From: Liolophura sinensis
Taxonomy: Eukaryota > Mollusca > Polyplacophora > Chitonida > Chitonidae
DNA: 64,000 nucleotides
Direction: 5' to 3'
Assembly (NCBI RefSeq): GCF_032854445.1
Contig: NC_088302.1
Location: forward strand, 15,061,338-15,125,337
Position numbers and translations under genes: made by a program
Part shown: piece after piece, positions 24,601-39,267 of the stretch
How the letters are laid out: every line of letters starts with the position of its first letter
Position numbering within the stretch: position 1 is the first letter of the stretch
Notes under the pieces: generated by a model
The model's database searches: none
Seen by the model: the letters and a program-made list of their open reading frames with translations, nothing else
What the model was told of the DNA's origin: nothing

Positions 24601-27600
24601 CGTAAATATTTAATAGGTTTGCCGAAAGATTTCTTGCCCTCTACGGTATAACACTATGTGTATATGAAAGAAATATATGAGGAAAATAATTCATTGATGT
24701 TTTTTTTTTAACAAACGCTATAATGTGAAATAATACAGGGGTTCAAATCCCAGTGATTGATGCTTGCCGTGAAGACTATACTGCATAATTGGAACAAATC
24801 AAGAGCAGCAACGACAGCGTGCTACTATGTTCAGCAGTGGCTTTGTCTATACACTGCTATAATTGACAAGTATATACAAGCACGTGCGTGCTGTTCGCGA
24901 TGTCGTACCGGCCCTATATCCGATTATAAAATAATGCATTTCTGAACTAAATTAACTCACTATGCGCATATCTTTTAACAAAAGTCTAATGTATATTCTT
25001 CACAGCTAAATTTAAAATCAAATTAAAAAAAAACTAAAAATCTGTGATTTCGCTATTGAGGTGTTTAGGTAGCTTCTGCTTGTGGTGAAATGCATACAGC
25101 CTGAATGGTAAATATTAAAAGGTATATAAGTTTTGATCGGACAGTCGCATACATTGGAATGTATAACAAATAACATGAATTAATAACAAAATATTCACAT
25201 CAAAGATTTTGTTTGCGTATATAAAAACACGATGTCTGAAAAACAAACCATTTATAAAGCTACACATCAAAAAGATTGCAAGCTTCGTTTTTCATGTCAT
25301 CTTTTATTATATATGCTTATTTAAAAACAGAGAAAAGATCCGTTGTTGTTTGGTATGAGAAATGCTTATAAGAAACCAAAGATATTCATTTATATATTGC
25401 TATGAAAATAGCGTTCTATAACTTAATTGAATTCGTTTTATCTAACAATATAAAAGACGTATATTATTTCTGAAGAAAGAACTTTGGTAAAGAAGTAATA
25501 ATGCTTTGTCTATAATTATGAACTGTTTGGATATGTCGTCCTAGAGAATATGAGTACATGGATTTGAATGCCTTTTAACACTGTGGTGTTTTGAATTTGT
25601 CGTTGTAAACATACATAAAAGAAATAGGAGGGCGCATATTTCATGTAAAAAAAGGACGTTTCATAACTCTGTCATATATACAAGGTATAATATGTGGGTA
25701 AACTAGTGTATACCTACAGCCGACACTCAGACCACGGAATTAAGCTGCAAAGGCAAAGCATTTTAAGGTATATATGGGAAACAGCGACAGACATAAAAAA
25801 TATTTACCAAAAACAAGCTGACTATTTACGAGAAATTATCTAGAAGTTGTGAGATTTTTAATTTTTAGCACTAACTAGCCTCTGTCTATTTACAAAATTT
25901 CGCGCAGTTATTTTAGAACTTAATGCTTTTGTATTTACAGACAGCATGAGACACCAGTCCCCAGAGAAAGATATGAAAGGCGATTCTATGCACGCTACAT
26001 ACGAGGACGAGCCTTTGGAGGATGAATCAAACTCTGCCAAGAAGAAGCATCGGCGGAACAGGACTACTTTCACCACCTTCCAATTGCACGAGCTGGAGCG
26101 CGCCTTTGAGAAATCTCACTACCCCGATGTGTACAGCCGCGAGGAACTAGCTATGAAGGTCAATCTCCCCGAAGTCCGAGTACAGGTCAGTCAAGATCTA
26201 TCTTTTAAGTGATTTCGCAGTCAGACTAAAAGCACCACGGCTGACTTCCACTGTGTCCTTGTGTTATATATAGATTCCGAGATCGAACCCAGCTTCAGAC
26301 AATTTGGTAATTTCAACGTAAATATAATGTACCTAGAAAATTTCTGAGCCACTTCCCGCTCTAATATGGGGATAGAAGGACGATGAGCAAAAAATCTTTA
26401 TGTCATCCCAATTTATTATTCTAAACGTATATTTTTTCCTATTGTAAGAATAAGTTTCAAGTGATTAAAAGTTGATACTGGAATTTGACTACAAATCTTT
26501 TCAGCCGCTAAAGCTCTTTTTTCGTTGAATCTATGTATACAGTTATTATGAGCACGACGCTAAAATGACCATTTTGTGCCATTAAAGATGCAAGCTTCAT
26601 AAAACAGTGCAAATTATTTGTCTACAACCCATAGTTCTCTCAGAATGTTTCAGAATATTGGTTACATATGTGGTTGAAAAGGTTGAAGAATTGGGATATG
26701 TGTTTTACACCATTCATCAGGCGGCTATAGACTTGGTTTTGACAAGTCATCGACAATCATCAGGTGTGGAATGTTAATAGACAAAGTGTTAAAAGCCCTG
26801 GCATCTTAATTTGACCCTGTGCAATCATTATCACCTGAAGCCGTTACTATGTCTATCAGTTGTACAATGGTGTTTATACGTGAATGTCGCAACCCATGTC
26901 AACTCCATCTGCCTCATGTGGTACGGCTGCCATAATGGCAAATTTTGGCACGCTCTAATTTTCACAAGTTTCCCCTGTAAATTGCTTGTGCTTTATAGTT
27001 AATTAACCATATAGTACAATGTATTCATCTTAACCATATCAGAAATTAGCTTACGATCAGATATGGAACTCTTTACAGAAGGACACAAAACGCACGCGTT
27101 AAAATATGTGGTACATTACTTAAAGATTACTCTCAAATTACCTGGTAACTTCTAGACAACATGCGGTGTTACTCGCAAATCTAGATGTTTATAGCTTCAT
27201 GATGTTTCCGTGCTGACTGTGTTAATGCACACTCATTTTAGACATACACCGGTAGGTAAAGTGTAGTGTTTATTACTAATTTCAATCGAAAGAAAATACA
27301 TGTTGAATCAGAATTGTGGCACTCTCTGTATATTTTGTATTAGATACAAAATTTATTGCGTATGAAGATTATATCCGACCGCGATCATGTTAGTGAAGCG
27401 ACTGTATGAAATATGCTGTGGAAAGTGATCTGTATGAACTCATGTACGAAATCTTCGTACACGAGAGATTGAAATGGTGTATCCTAAAGTATTACTTCAA
27501 GTGATTATATACACATGAAGAAGAATCGCTGCAAAATTTACTGTGTGATCTTATGTACGAAATCTTTATACAGAGATCTTCAAATGTTGTATCCAAAAAT

Positions 27601-30600
27601 TATGGCATAAAATTTATATTTAAAAAATTTAATGTATGAACTTACGTACAAAATTTTCGTACAGAAAAATTCAAATGTGGTGTCCAAAATTATGGCTTCA
27701 AAGAACCAACTTGTGCGCAGTTCTTTATAACGTGAAACAGTAGACTATGGAGTTAAATCCGGGATTCTCCTTAACACCATATTCCTTTGAAGTAGCATTA
27801 GAAAGTTCCAGCCCTACAGCCGTTTTTGCTGCGCTCTGACAGCACTAGTCCGGATTGTCTCTAACCTCGTTTTCTTTGAAGAACACTTTAATCAGGCTGA
27901 TATCTCAATAGCTGTCATCAGGACATATTGCATTGTCTGCGACAGAGGCTGTGATTAGCTCAGTCTGTCCTGTCCAGCTTGTCAGTTATCACCTCTGACC
28001 CCCGGAACAGAAAATGGGGATCAGAAGCAACATCTGTTAGTTTAACGGTATTCATCGCTTCTTGTCATATAGCCGGTGTGCCTCATGGCCTTGTCTCCAC
28101 GGAGAACCGAACCCCGGAGTTGGCGTGAGGCGGATGATTGAGATCGATAAATTGGTTACTGGTCTAACAAGAAAAAATAAAGAAAATGTTTTAAGCACAG
28201 TAATATTCAGCTTTTTAAAAATATAACTAAGGACGTACAGCATAGAGAGTAAAACAAGAGCAGCGACGACAGTGTGATAGCTGAAAAATGGTTACATGCA
28301 CGTAACCGTTGAAATATACAGCCTCCAGGCTATTTACCTCAGTTAGGTTTTTATTCTAACTGTTCATCTAAATTCTTAAGTTGAATTAGGTAACTTAAGA
28401 GAGATGTTAATTATAATAATGCACGAGGACCAGGCCGCGGGGATGCTTGGTCCACCCGCAAGAATCCTGGTTTATGCAGGAACACAATACAGCTTAAGAT
28501 GTATGTGGCATAGAGTAAAACCAGAACAGCGACGACAATGACCGGTAAAATACCGCCCCTTTTCTATTTACGTTAGATAGAGTTTTATTCTAATGAGTCA
28601 GTTTGCACAAGACAGTAGTCTAGCAGTTATCGAAATATATCTTGTACGTGGACGATACTATTGATGCTTAAGAAGAAATTTTCTCAGAAACCGTGTTATC
28701 GTCATGTTGTTTGACACTCCAGTTTGAATAAATGGCAGTTTACCTGTGTCCAGTGTGGCGTTGATGTTTGCATGATCGTGTCAATGAGAAAGTTCTACCA
28801 CGGAGTCCACCACGTGACACAGAGAAGGGTTATTAACACCTAATGATAAGGCCATTACAGTCCCTCAGCTGTCCATTCGACCCCAGGGAAAGCCGCTCCG
28901 TTCTCACTCCCCTTAAACACATTACGGTCTGGGTAGTGAGTTGTTTAATTGGTTTACTTTGGGCAAAGAGCTCGCGGCCTCAAGTTCATTACCAACAAAA
29001 TTGATAGGATGAGTCTCTGACTTAATTCACTGTCAAAACTACCTCACTCTGCCCCCGGGGCAGGGAACAGGGCGTGAGCACTCGGGAGCGGGGATACTGT
29101 ATGGGTACAATAATCTTTTCCATGCAATGATCGTATCTGATTTGCAGAAACAAATCCATTTCCACTATATAAACAGTTCAGTTTGTAGAATGTAAAACAC
29201 GTCTTGTTGCTCCAAAAAAATAATGCACACTTTAGCTGAAATCAGCAAAATGTTACATGCACTGTCATTTACGGTTATAGTCAAAGTGTTCTCCTGTTAT
29301 CATGATTGAGACAAAAGCATATCTGACTATCTCTCTATTTTGTTCGTTTCTTGGTTAATCAAAAACCAGAAATTCGGTGAAATATTTTAATGCAATAACC
29401 ACTTTCAACTTTACGATAATTTTAGATGCTCGATGTATATCTGGGCGCTGTAACAGGCAGTCCTATTTATCAATTGTCAGCGATTAATGACGTTCCAGGT
29501 AAATATAATTACAAGAACAAGAACAATTTCTGAAACAATGTAATAAGGGTTAAGTCATACACATAGAAGAGTCAGCAGTTTTCAAATAATGCTTGAAATA
29601 TTCAAGCTAGATTATAAGTACATAAATCAAAATTGCAGCGCAGCTGCGCTTTGATTATTACAGTTCATATGTCCAGTGTAACGGTTTTATTGACCATGCT
29701 GCAAAGATCTCCTGTAAGGAGTTACTTTCACGAGCAATGAATGGGCGCTTTTAAAAAGTCAGTGATCATTTTGTTCCTTAATTAATTATTGCCAGTCAAG
29801 TCTGAGTGAAAAATCTAGGCAACGAAACATGCATTCGTACACCAGCCGTCAACTAGCATGGATGTCCCAGGTCAGTAATGGCGAGGCCATTTAAAAAAAT
29901 GATTAAGAATTTAAAAAGTGTATAAAGTATAAAAGAAATGAAGACTGATTCTTGCAAAGAGAATCAATCAACAGTTTTCGATGATGATGGAAAGGCACAA
30001 GAATCGTTTAGACCATTGAATCGCGCGATCCCGCATTTGATCGGTACAAATAGGTTAGAAAATAAAGGACTTCTTTCACTATTCATTTCTCCTGTTCTAT
30101 AGAAAAAAAACACCTTTTGTACATTGTTAGTTATAAGTCATAATGGTTTTTAAACAGCTAGACATAGTTCATACTATCCAAAATAAAAAAAAAACCCTGA
30201 AGAAAACCCTTTCAAGGTGATGATGTACGTATAATGCTATACATTCCAAACACATACGTCTAGACTGGGAAGTTCAGCGTAAATGAAGTAAAAAAAAAAA
30301 CAAAAAGCAATTGAATAACAAAACTATACTATAGAATGCCCAGTTTTTTTCTAAACATGATTCAACATACTAAAATGACGAATGCGTTGCTCGCTAACGG
30401 GTGGATTTTAATCATCTTCTCAAAGGCTAAAGTGCAAATGGGGGATTTAGCCACATGCAAGCTAATGGATCCTCGACTTTGCTCGGACATGGTTGATGAA
30501 ATTTACATCTGCGGGCGATGCCTGAATTCTGTCCAACTGCCTGTTTACTTTACCTGCATGCGGTTGACGTTATGAGATACGAAAGACGACCGGACACCGG

Positions 30601-31715
30601 ACAATCTCATTACGGAAGATCCGGGTCGGAAAAACTGTCTCCCTGTCGCGAAGAACAGTTGCACAAGTTAACGAAGTTACGACGAATTAAGGTTCGTGAA
30701 AGCGACCAAATGGCCGGCAAACAAGGGATGTTGTAAAGCGTGTAATCCGTATTACAACAAATTAATAAAACAATTTTCCCACCGGTTTATTGCATTAAGC
30801 GCACAGGCGAGCAATGAAAGCGGTAGCTAATACGGCCGTTGCTCGCTAACAAATGAGATTGCCGTAATGGAGTCCCCCACGGGGCTCAACATCGCCCCTC
30901 GTTACTCCGATCCTACCAACAGCCATCGGTGAGGTGAAAAGGGAAACGCTTTGAAGTTTATCGAACATGAGAGGAGGTAAAAACCGGAAAATGGCTTTAT
31001 CATTTTTAGTCTGAGAGCTGTAATGCCATGCTAGGATAGGGAATTTTCATGACACGTTGCCTTTTGGAAGTCTGCAAGAACTGACTGTCTTTGAAATAAA
31101 ATTTGGAGAAACTTGAACCGCAGTGTGTCGTTAAACAAATGGAAATATGAAGATGTACATATGCACAAAAAGCGAATTGTGAACTACTGAATCACTGGCC
31201 ATTTATTCCCACGATCAAATTTAAATAATGTTTTCACAGATTTTGCTAACCATAAATTTTCTGGTTCTTTCCAACAGGTATGGTTCCAGAACCGACGGGC
31301 AAAATGGCGTCGACAGGAGAAGTTAGAAAGCAGCAGTATCAAAGTGAATGAGACGTATCCAATGGCGTCACTGTCTAGTCGGAAGATGTCCAGCCTTGGC
31401 AACACGCTCCCATTGGATCCGTGGATGTCCCCGCCCCTTATCGGCTCCACCAATAACATCCCAACGCTGTCTCCAGTTCTCTCACTGCAAACGTCATCTG
31501 GGCCTTTCCCAACACTTCTGACGTCACTTCCCTTTACTTCTAGTTCATCAACCCCATTTTCGCCGCTTAGCCCAGCGTTGACGTCTCTTGGTAGTGTTTT
31601 TGGAGTTGTGTCTTCGGGGAAAAGGAACATTTCTGATCCGAAAAGTACCAGCATTGTTTCATTGAGAATGAAAGCACGAGAACACATGGAAACGATAGAT
31701 CGGCAGTTTCCTTGA
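21374..31715 (+). CDS. Rx: Retinal homeobox protein Rx (complete, 3 exons)
   Basis: Exons are 21374-21614, 25941-26185 and 31278-31715, giving 924 bases and 307 residues. Rx is a paired-like homeodomain transcription factor of the anterior neural plate and eye field. It binds TAAT-type sites in the nucleus. The octapeptide HTIDAILG lies at residues 28-35, followed by a Ser/Pro/Asp-rich stretch. The homeodomain at 117-176 begins [10 protein letters not shown] and ends [13 protein letters not shown]. Gln at homeodomain position 50 marks the Q50 class. The [20 protein letters not shown] and [13 protein letters not shown] segments are the Rx form. A Ser/Pro/Leu-rich C-terminal region follows. The OAR motif is at about 285-302 ([18 protein letters not shown]). 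The second intron cuts the homeodomain between positions 46 and 47, the usual paired-class site. The start is the first in-frame ATG; a second ATG lies four codons later. Introns are 4.3 and 5.1 kb. Confidence 0.95.
22621..22631. promoter_or_regulatory. Candidate P3 homeodomain dimer site in Rx intron 1
   Basis: TAATTCGATTA fits TAAT-N3-ATTA, the palindromic site bound by paired-class homeodomain dimers. It could serve autoregulation. One such match is expected by chance in a window this size. Confidence 0.25.
25941..26185 (+). CDS. Rx: Rx exon 2 (homeodomain positions 1-46)
   Basis: The acceptor tatttacag ends at 25940 and the donor gtcagt starts at 26186. An acidic leader is followed by [20 protein letters not shown] and on to VRVQ, ending in phase 0. 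Confidence 0.95.
27431..27700 (+). repeat. Three diverged ~68-bp repeats in Rx intron 2
   Basis: Copies start at about 27431, 27542 and 27633. Each runs gtatgaactcatgtacgaaa, then cttcgtac or a variant, ttgaaatggtgtatccaaa, and attatggcttca. The centre is an imperfect palindrome (gtacgaaatcttcgtac). Confidence 0.75.
28225..28610 (-). repeat. Dispersed repeat, family C, two tandem partial copies
   Basis: Both copies (28225-28440 and 28485-28610) carry agagtaaaac and the box agagcagcgacgacagtgtg or a variant, and both reach a ttaggtttttattctaact-like block. The first also carries the taagttgaattaggtaactt block seen in copies at 6.7 and 10.4 kb. The cgacgac box recurs alone near 24.8 kb. Confidence 0.6.
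28700..29060 (+). promoter_or_regulatory. Candidate conserved non-coding block in Rx intron 2
   Basis: A GC-richer segment in AT-rich intron with closely spaced cores: caccacgtgac (E-box), acctaatgataag, tttaattgg and aaaattgat. It has no ORF. Nothing here proves conservation; composition and motif density are the only grounds. Confidence 0.25.
31278..31715 (+). CDS. Rx: Rx exon 3 (rest of homeodomain, OAR, stop)
   Basis: The acceptor ccaacag ends at 31277. It starts [17 protein letters not shown] and ends QFP, then TGA at 31713-31715. A long minus-strand ORF (31184-31726) is its shadow. Confidence 0.95.
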   Translation, partial: VWFQNRRAKWRRQEKLESSSIKVNETYPMASLSSRKMSSLGNTLPLDPWMSPPLIGSTNNIPTLSPVLSLQTSSGPFPTLLTSLPFTSSSSTPFSPLSPALTSLGSVFGVVSSGKRNISDPKSTSIVSLRMKAREHMETIDRQFP

Positions 31716-32999
31716 TTCGGGATCAAGGAAAAAAAACAATATACAAAACAAAATATACGGACACATGCATTCGAGATGCATTGCTTTCTGGCATTATTTA
31801 TGAAATGTGTCTAGTGTTCAGAAAGTTGAACTGTAAACAAAAAGCCTGAGCTTTTTCGATTTAATTCATCAGTCGGTAGTATATACTGAAAGGCGATACA
31901 TTTTAACACCGTGCACAGTTTTCTCCTCCTTAGCCTGTCATTGTATACCAAGCTGTGATGTTAACCCTCGTACCCAGTCAATCCTTACATTTTGTACCGG
32001 GCTAACAAGATCCTCAACCGCATTCGTTGTTTTTTGTTTATTTATTTTTTCAAAAAATGTCGGTTCATCCATATATTGTCATAAGTATTATTTTGAGTTG
32101 TGTAAATACAAAGTAACGCTGTGCCAACATGACTTTTTGTGGTATGTAATTTTGCTGGAATTAAACATCTTGGGTTTCTTCGGCATCATTTATTTTCCTC
32201 AGTGTGAAATTGCAGAAGATTACTTATCGATGATGACAGCTTGCGATTCTTCATTCAACACAATGCGAAGCATCACTTCTCCCGTTACTGTTTCCTGACT
32301 TGTTCTCTACAGCGAGCTAATAATCCATATTAGACATAATGTCCCATTTGTAAAAGTTAGTGAGAAACTAAAGCTCCCACAGGTTTGACACGTTTCACAA
32401 CGGATGAAGAATAATGAAATATTTTGAACGTCAAAATTAGAATGTTTCGACATATGACTGCACTCGGTCTTATATATTGAAAACTTACGAAAAAACTACA
32501 TAAAACCTTATTTGTATACTGTCAGCTTTTGTCCGTCCTACAACCGAACATAAACTAAACGTTTTATTTTTATGCCCCTGTTTTTCCACACGTGCGAGAC
32601 CATCATGTACTATCAACTTGTTCAAAATATAAAAGAGCATAACGAGTATCACGCTAGCAGCGACAATTGTGCGATAGGAGGCAAACGACAGATGGTAAAA
32701 CGGCAAACGGTAGTACATAAGTTAATAACCAAATGTTTGAGCGCCAAAAGACGCGAAAAAGCTGAATAAAGACATGTTAATAGAGCAAGTCTCTTCATTT
32801 AGTTTTAAAATGTTGCAAATCGGTAAAAAATATCGACCTGGATGATAGTCTGTCAAAAAGATCCTGGGATCTTATTAAAACTTGTTTCTTCCGCAACAAT
32901 AAACGAATAGATAATGAGCAAAACAGAGACTTTGAGCGGGATGTCCGGAAAGGTGCTCTGTGAAATATTTGACTAGTTAAACATATACAATTGAAAGAA

Positions 33000-33540
<541 letters not shown>

Positions 33541-34608
33541 AAAAAGTATAGCATGAAAACAATGCAAAGGGTCTACTCCACCAGTAGCTTACTGATTTAT
33601 AGCTGGTGTATAATGCAACACTACAGCATACAGAGCCCTAAGTGACCATCTAAATGGGCAAACGACTACCAACTTTCCAGTTCCCTGGTAGCCTTGTGAC
33701 GAGATATCTTTTGTGCAGAACAGATCTCCCAGCAATGTATACTGACAAGGACAAGGGACGTTTGCTAAAGAGGAGTTTTCCGTCAAGCTAAATATAAGGG
33801 GCCAGAAGACGTTGGGTCATCTATTATTGGAGGGATGCATGCCCACTGTGACAGAACTAATGGGCAGTCCGCGTGAATGAAGCAAATTAGGAGCTCTATA
33901 TTTCAGTTAGCACAGATTGATCGCTAGATATATTATTACAGCGAACAATTACTTTGTGCTGCCGTTCTGGTACCGTAATCACCACAATTACCCAGTTAGA
34001 TTGAACGTATTTACTCAACAATCTGAGAGGCACAAAAGACGGACGGGCAACGAGCGAGAACGTGGGGTGTGAGCTAATCATAGGTTTCTACACACAAACC
34101 TAATCCCAGTGGTGGAGGAATCAACGCCTCACACCTACTAGCTGGCGCTATAGGCCCAGATTTCCGCCCCACCCCCTGCGGACGCGGCGAAGGCTTAATC
34201 AAAACTGCATGCCACAAGCCAGTAAAGCTGCATCGCGAACACATAAAAGTATGAAGAATACAGTTGTGAGCAATGACTTAAAATCTCTTTCATCGATGTT
34301 AAGCTGTTGTGGGTGTATATTTTTTAATATGGCTAGACCTTAGCGCTGTGCATCAGGATTATTTTACTTACGTGAATCTGACACGTGTGGGATACATGCG
34401 CATTGACTGTGGTGTATTCAACGGAAAACACACAACCGAATCACTGACTAATATAGAGTCAAATCTCACTTGCAAGTGAGATATGCTACTAGAATTCATT
34501 TTAGTGAAATTACTACAAAATTTTTTTTCTTGTATCGTTTATGGTAAGTCACATTAGATTCCGTGATTTAATGACAATCCACTAATACGAATGCATAGTG
34601 AAGATACT

Positions 34609-34815
34609 GGAGATTATTTATTTATTTATTTATTTATACGACATACTCAAGAATATTTCATTTATACGACGGCGGCCAGCAATATGGTTGAGGGAAACCA
34701 GGCAAAGCCCGGGGGAAACCCACGACCATCAGCAGGTTGATGAAAGACCTTCCCACGTACTGTATAGGATTGGCTTGAACTCAGAGCAACAGCATTGATT
34801 GGAGGCTTCGGGGCA
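34609..34815 (-). mobile_element. SINE, family A, near full length
   Basis: Reverse-oriented: ttatttatttatttatttat, actcaagaatatttcattta, tacgacggcggccagcaata, gggggaaacccacgaccatc, gaccttcccacgtac and the head remnant cttgaactcagagcaac. Confidence 0.9.
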
Positions 34816-36374
34816 TGTGGCGTTAAAATGTTCAATGTTAAAACTTTGTAAGGGAATCAAAATCAATCTTTAATGTGAATCGTTAGTACATTACATTACT
34901 TTATTCACCAAGTTTCTGTTCATCATTTTCTATACAGCCGCAGTTTGATGGAACAGTCATATTCCTCTGGTGATAATATGAAGAGTAAATCTGTTTTAAA
35001 GATTATATATTCAGCTGGCAAAAGTGTTATTAAACCTGTCAGATTTTCAGGGATAAACGCACTAGATGGCCTGTCAAACTGAATGGGCTCCATATCATCT
35101 GCGAACAGACATTATTCCATTTCACAACCGGACGGTTAACCTTTGCCCCCTTCTATTTAAGCGAAATCTCATCCGTACTGGGTGACTCGAGTGCGGTCGT
35201 GTTTCGGTATATAGAAGCAGTTCGTTCGGAAAATTAGCTAATAAGTTATATTCAGGCCATAATGTTTCTTTTTCGGCTGGGATTAAAAATTACAGGGGAA
35301 ATATGACACTAGATTATTATGGTTGAGTGAGGACCACGCAGCACCTGGATGCATGAAATAGAGGATCTGGGAAATATCAGCAGCCGAGGCCAACACACTG
35401 TCGTTGAATTCCCGCTGAGAACTTATTCTTTGGGGCAATCGCGTTCAAATCTTACCCAGGGCGAAATAAACGACGATGAAAGAAGTGGGACTGTATAAAC
35501 TTACCGCGTAGATTGAAAGGAAAATTAAACCCTGTGACACAGCTTGGAAACAGCTGAGCCGTGAAGAGAGCAAGGCTGTCGGGATTCCATACAAAACCAA
35601 CAAGGCGCCCTGAACAAAAGTGGCTTTTCTGGCCGTCAAAATCGGGATCGTCAAGCACCCTCATAGAAGTGTTAGCTGAAAGTAGCCATGTTTGTAGCGG
35701 GGTCTGTTTTGACGGTCCTCAAGTGTTTTGACCTCAAACCACCTGAGGAATATGTTGTTATTCGGTAAACCGCTTTGTGCGTTAATTGAGAAGGCGGGCG
35801 ATACTAACGTATTTCTTTAATACACGCATAGACCGGCTGGCGCCAAAACCATCTATTAAATATTATATTTTCCTTTCGCCTTCTTGCCCTTAAATTTATT
35901 CGCTTCAGTGTTCCTAATGTTTCGTTTATTCCAATTGTGCCAGTAATAATACAGTCCATTACACATCGTTGTCCTGAGAGAAACCTACAAGAAAGGGAAC
36001 AAAGTGGCATATAGAATGTCTTGGGAAATAATACTAGCTATCACTTCTAATAAATATGTATTGATAGGAAACTTGGATTAATATCCATCAAAAGGCTTGT
36101 GGTTATATTAGTTTGACAAGAATAGATGTATTTTTGTCCAAATATTAAAAGGATCATTTTTTTTATTCGTCGCGAAACGGATGCATCTGGGCTTTAATGA
36201 AGCAGACTAGAAATATCTTATTTGACCTCAACTTATGTGCGTACAACAGTCAAATTCATATATGAGGAATTGCAGTCTATATCAATGTATTTTTAATGAT
36301 GCATCCGGATCTTTCAGCACGTGGGAATAAAAATACGATTTACCTCATTGCTGCTTAACACCGCCCTCTTGGAC

Positions 36375-36560
36375 TGTTCATTTATACAAGGCGGAGGGAT
36401 TAATGCTTGGGCGGGGCAAACAAAAGAGCCCAAACTACACAACCGGTCCTCATCAGAGACCTGACAAACCCACCTTACATAAATTTACAGCCGATGCAGC
36501 AAGAGCTGGATTCGAACCTGTGAGTTCACTGGCCTAAGTCTGATCGGATATAGCCAGATC
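36375..36560 (-). mobile_element. tRNA-headed SINE, second type (decayed)
   Basis: The minus strand has a B-box-like ggttcgaatccagctc and, on the plus strand, cctgacaaacccacctta and tcatttatacaaggcggagg. The order fits a reversed copy of the type at 43.4 kb. Confidence 0.45.
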
Positions 36561-38859
36561 AAGGGTCCAAGGGATAGTGTTACGTAGAGCCAGAACTCAT
36601 GTACATGAGATATCCGTGATTTACAACGATGTAACATTCACTGACAAGTTAGACGGGACTCGTAGCTGGTGTTCTCGGAGTTCGGGCGACACAGCACCAT
36701 AAAGTACATATGTCTGCTTGGGGAACGACCAGCGGCAATCAAGAAAAGACTGAAATAAGCTGTTTAAGACAAGCAAATTCACGTGGATATGTTTCAACGA
36801 GTATGCGCCGCCCATACGGGTTTAAATCCGGCCTAGGGCAAGGAATTCACACTATCGCTCCTCTGGTTTTACTCTCTATGCTGTACGTTTTTAATTATAA
36901 TCATTTGGTTTTGAGAAATTTCGAGAATGATTTTGTGATGTTAGTAATAATAAGTTAATGGCAGTTATAATCCTGGGCGTGTCCCAATGACCGTCATTCG
37001 ACAAGCCACAAAAAAAGTAACAAAACCTAACAAAACCTGTGTATATATACAGTACCGCGCCACATAGCAAATCCATAGCAGAGAGATTTTATGGCAATTT
37101 AATGCTGGTTTATACAATTCTTTGCATTGACAAAGACGCTGTGTTAAGAAAGAGATGGGATCAGCCACGGCTGTTGTTGCACAGTGAGTATTCTCCTTTC
37201 AGAGTCGTCAAGTGTCAGTTGTTGACATGAAGAGAAATCTTCACATCTGCTCCGGAGATCACCCCTAGTGATTAATAGGCTTGTGTTGCAGAAAATGGCG
37301 CACGTGGAAAGGCTTGGGCGACATAAGCCTTAGCCTATCGACACGGAGGCTGTATTTATACTAATCAATTATGATCGTTGGTAATTTCTTTAAATCAATC
37401 ACATTTATGAGTCTCGCACACCTACAGTCCTTAACCATTCTCCTAAATCCGTTTTCGTTCCTTTTTATGCAGTTGGTCTATAATCCGGATTCCGAATTTT
37501 ACACAACTGTCAATTCCTCTCGACATTTCGTTTTTGTCTCTCGTTATGGTTTTTCTGACACTTCTTAAAACGTCGCTCAAGATGGCGTGTGAGCAATTTG
37601 TTCCATTACCCGTTTAGACACACTCGACTTTCCAACAGCGTTCGTTTGGCTTTTCAATTCCAATAATGTGTTTATTTTTGTTTTCCAATCTTTTGCTCCT
37701 CTTCACATAACAGTGGTTCAATGGGAGGAATTATCACTATATTAAGCGGCTTCTACTGCTCGCTCCTTCCCAGCGGCGAGATAGTTACATGGCTACAGCC
37801 TGCCTCCCCACCCAGGAAAATAAATTTCCTTCAGGGGGAAGAACATTTCACTCAACATAACCACAATGACGAAATCCGATTTATAAGTTAATAGAATCAA
37901 GTGGGATGTGTTCTCGAGCACCTCGTGGTGACAAGCATTCCAAAACAACCAAGAAGCGGTCTCCACCCATTACTGTATAGTTCTCGGATTAAAACACGGG
38001 ACATCCTTCTTTTAGATATAGATATATAATATACCAAAGAACAATTGGCATAAATCTATTTCTTTGCACCGAACCAGGCCCTACGGACAATAACGTCATT
38101 TCAATAAATATGTTTGAGCGGTTTTGTCAAAAATCAAAGCTTTTAGCAAATGAATTGTATAAAAATCACCACGGACACGACAAAAGTTTTTTTTTTCTTT
38201 TTTTTCGCGAAACTTTATGTGCAAGTACTTAGATACAAGCTATTACTACAAAAACTAGTGTGTCAACTTGGAATATGGTTTGTTCTTGCAAACGTTTTCA
38301 CTTTAAAATTCTTAAATTTGTAATTCTCTTTTGCGTGAGAATGGACAGTGCCCAGAATTTCTTGAGCTGTGCTTCATTTAAATATGTCTAATGTTCAGAT
38401 TAACTCAGGGTGAGAAAGAATCGCCGTGTTGGATCTATAAACAATTGCAATCAAAATGCAACTATACATACAAATTTTGGAGATACATATTTCTCATTAT
38501 TGACAGCATATAAAGTAGCATGGTACACATTATTACGATATGGATTAAATTTATACGCGACTTGGAACATTTCTTGCGTCTTTCCAGCACCTAATTGCTG
38601 ACTGCATCTCCTTATGTGACTGTGTTGGACAGAGAATTTGTAAAAGAATCCTTGCAACTAGATAGGAAATCGTCCCACTTCGGTGCAGCAGTGAGCAGAA
38701 AAACAAATAAAACTTACTTGAATATGAAATACAATTACTGAAAAACATGTATGTGAAAAATTGGAATGATGGGGTTTATACTTTTTGTTTTATCAAAGGG
38801 CAAATTAAGGGACAAAAGCAGATTTTAAGGCGTTTTTCTGCGGGAATTCCCTTCATAAT

Positions 38860-39020
38860 AAAGTACGTACGTGGGAAGATCTTGCAGCAACCTGCGGATG
38901 GTCGTGGGTTTTCCCCGGGCTCGCCTGGTTTCCTCCCACCTTAATGCTGGCCGCCGTCGTATAAGTGAAATATTCTTGAGTACGGCGTAAACACCAATCA
39001 AATAAATAAATAAATAAATT
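38860..39020 (+). mobile_element. SINE, family A
   Basis: Clear copy: gcaacctgcggatggtcgtg, ggtttcctcccacc, gtgaaatattcttgagtacg, caccaatcaaataaataaat. Confidence 0.9.
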
Positions 39021-39267
39021 CATAATAAAATATGATCACGTGAACCAAAATTATTTCCATATACTGACCACCCTGGTTTCCTTTTTTTGCGAATGTACTA
39101 TAGGGTGGATAGGCCTTTATGCATGGTTGACGGTAAGTATACCGACGTAAGACCCAACGCGTACATTATTTGGATTACACAATGTAAATTATCTGTACTG
39201 TGTCGAGCACTCTAAGTTTTACCTGCATGAATACCGCATATTCGGTTTCTCGAGGTAAACAGCTAAT

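Noticed and set aside
31184..31726. 180-codon minus-strand ORF
   Set aside because: It is the shadow of Rx exon 3, which has the homeodomain and OAR motif and proper splice borders on the plus strand.
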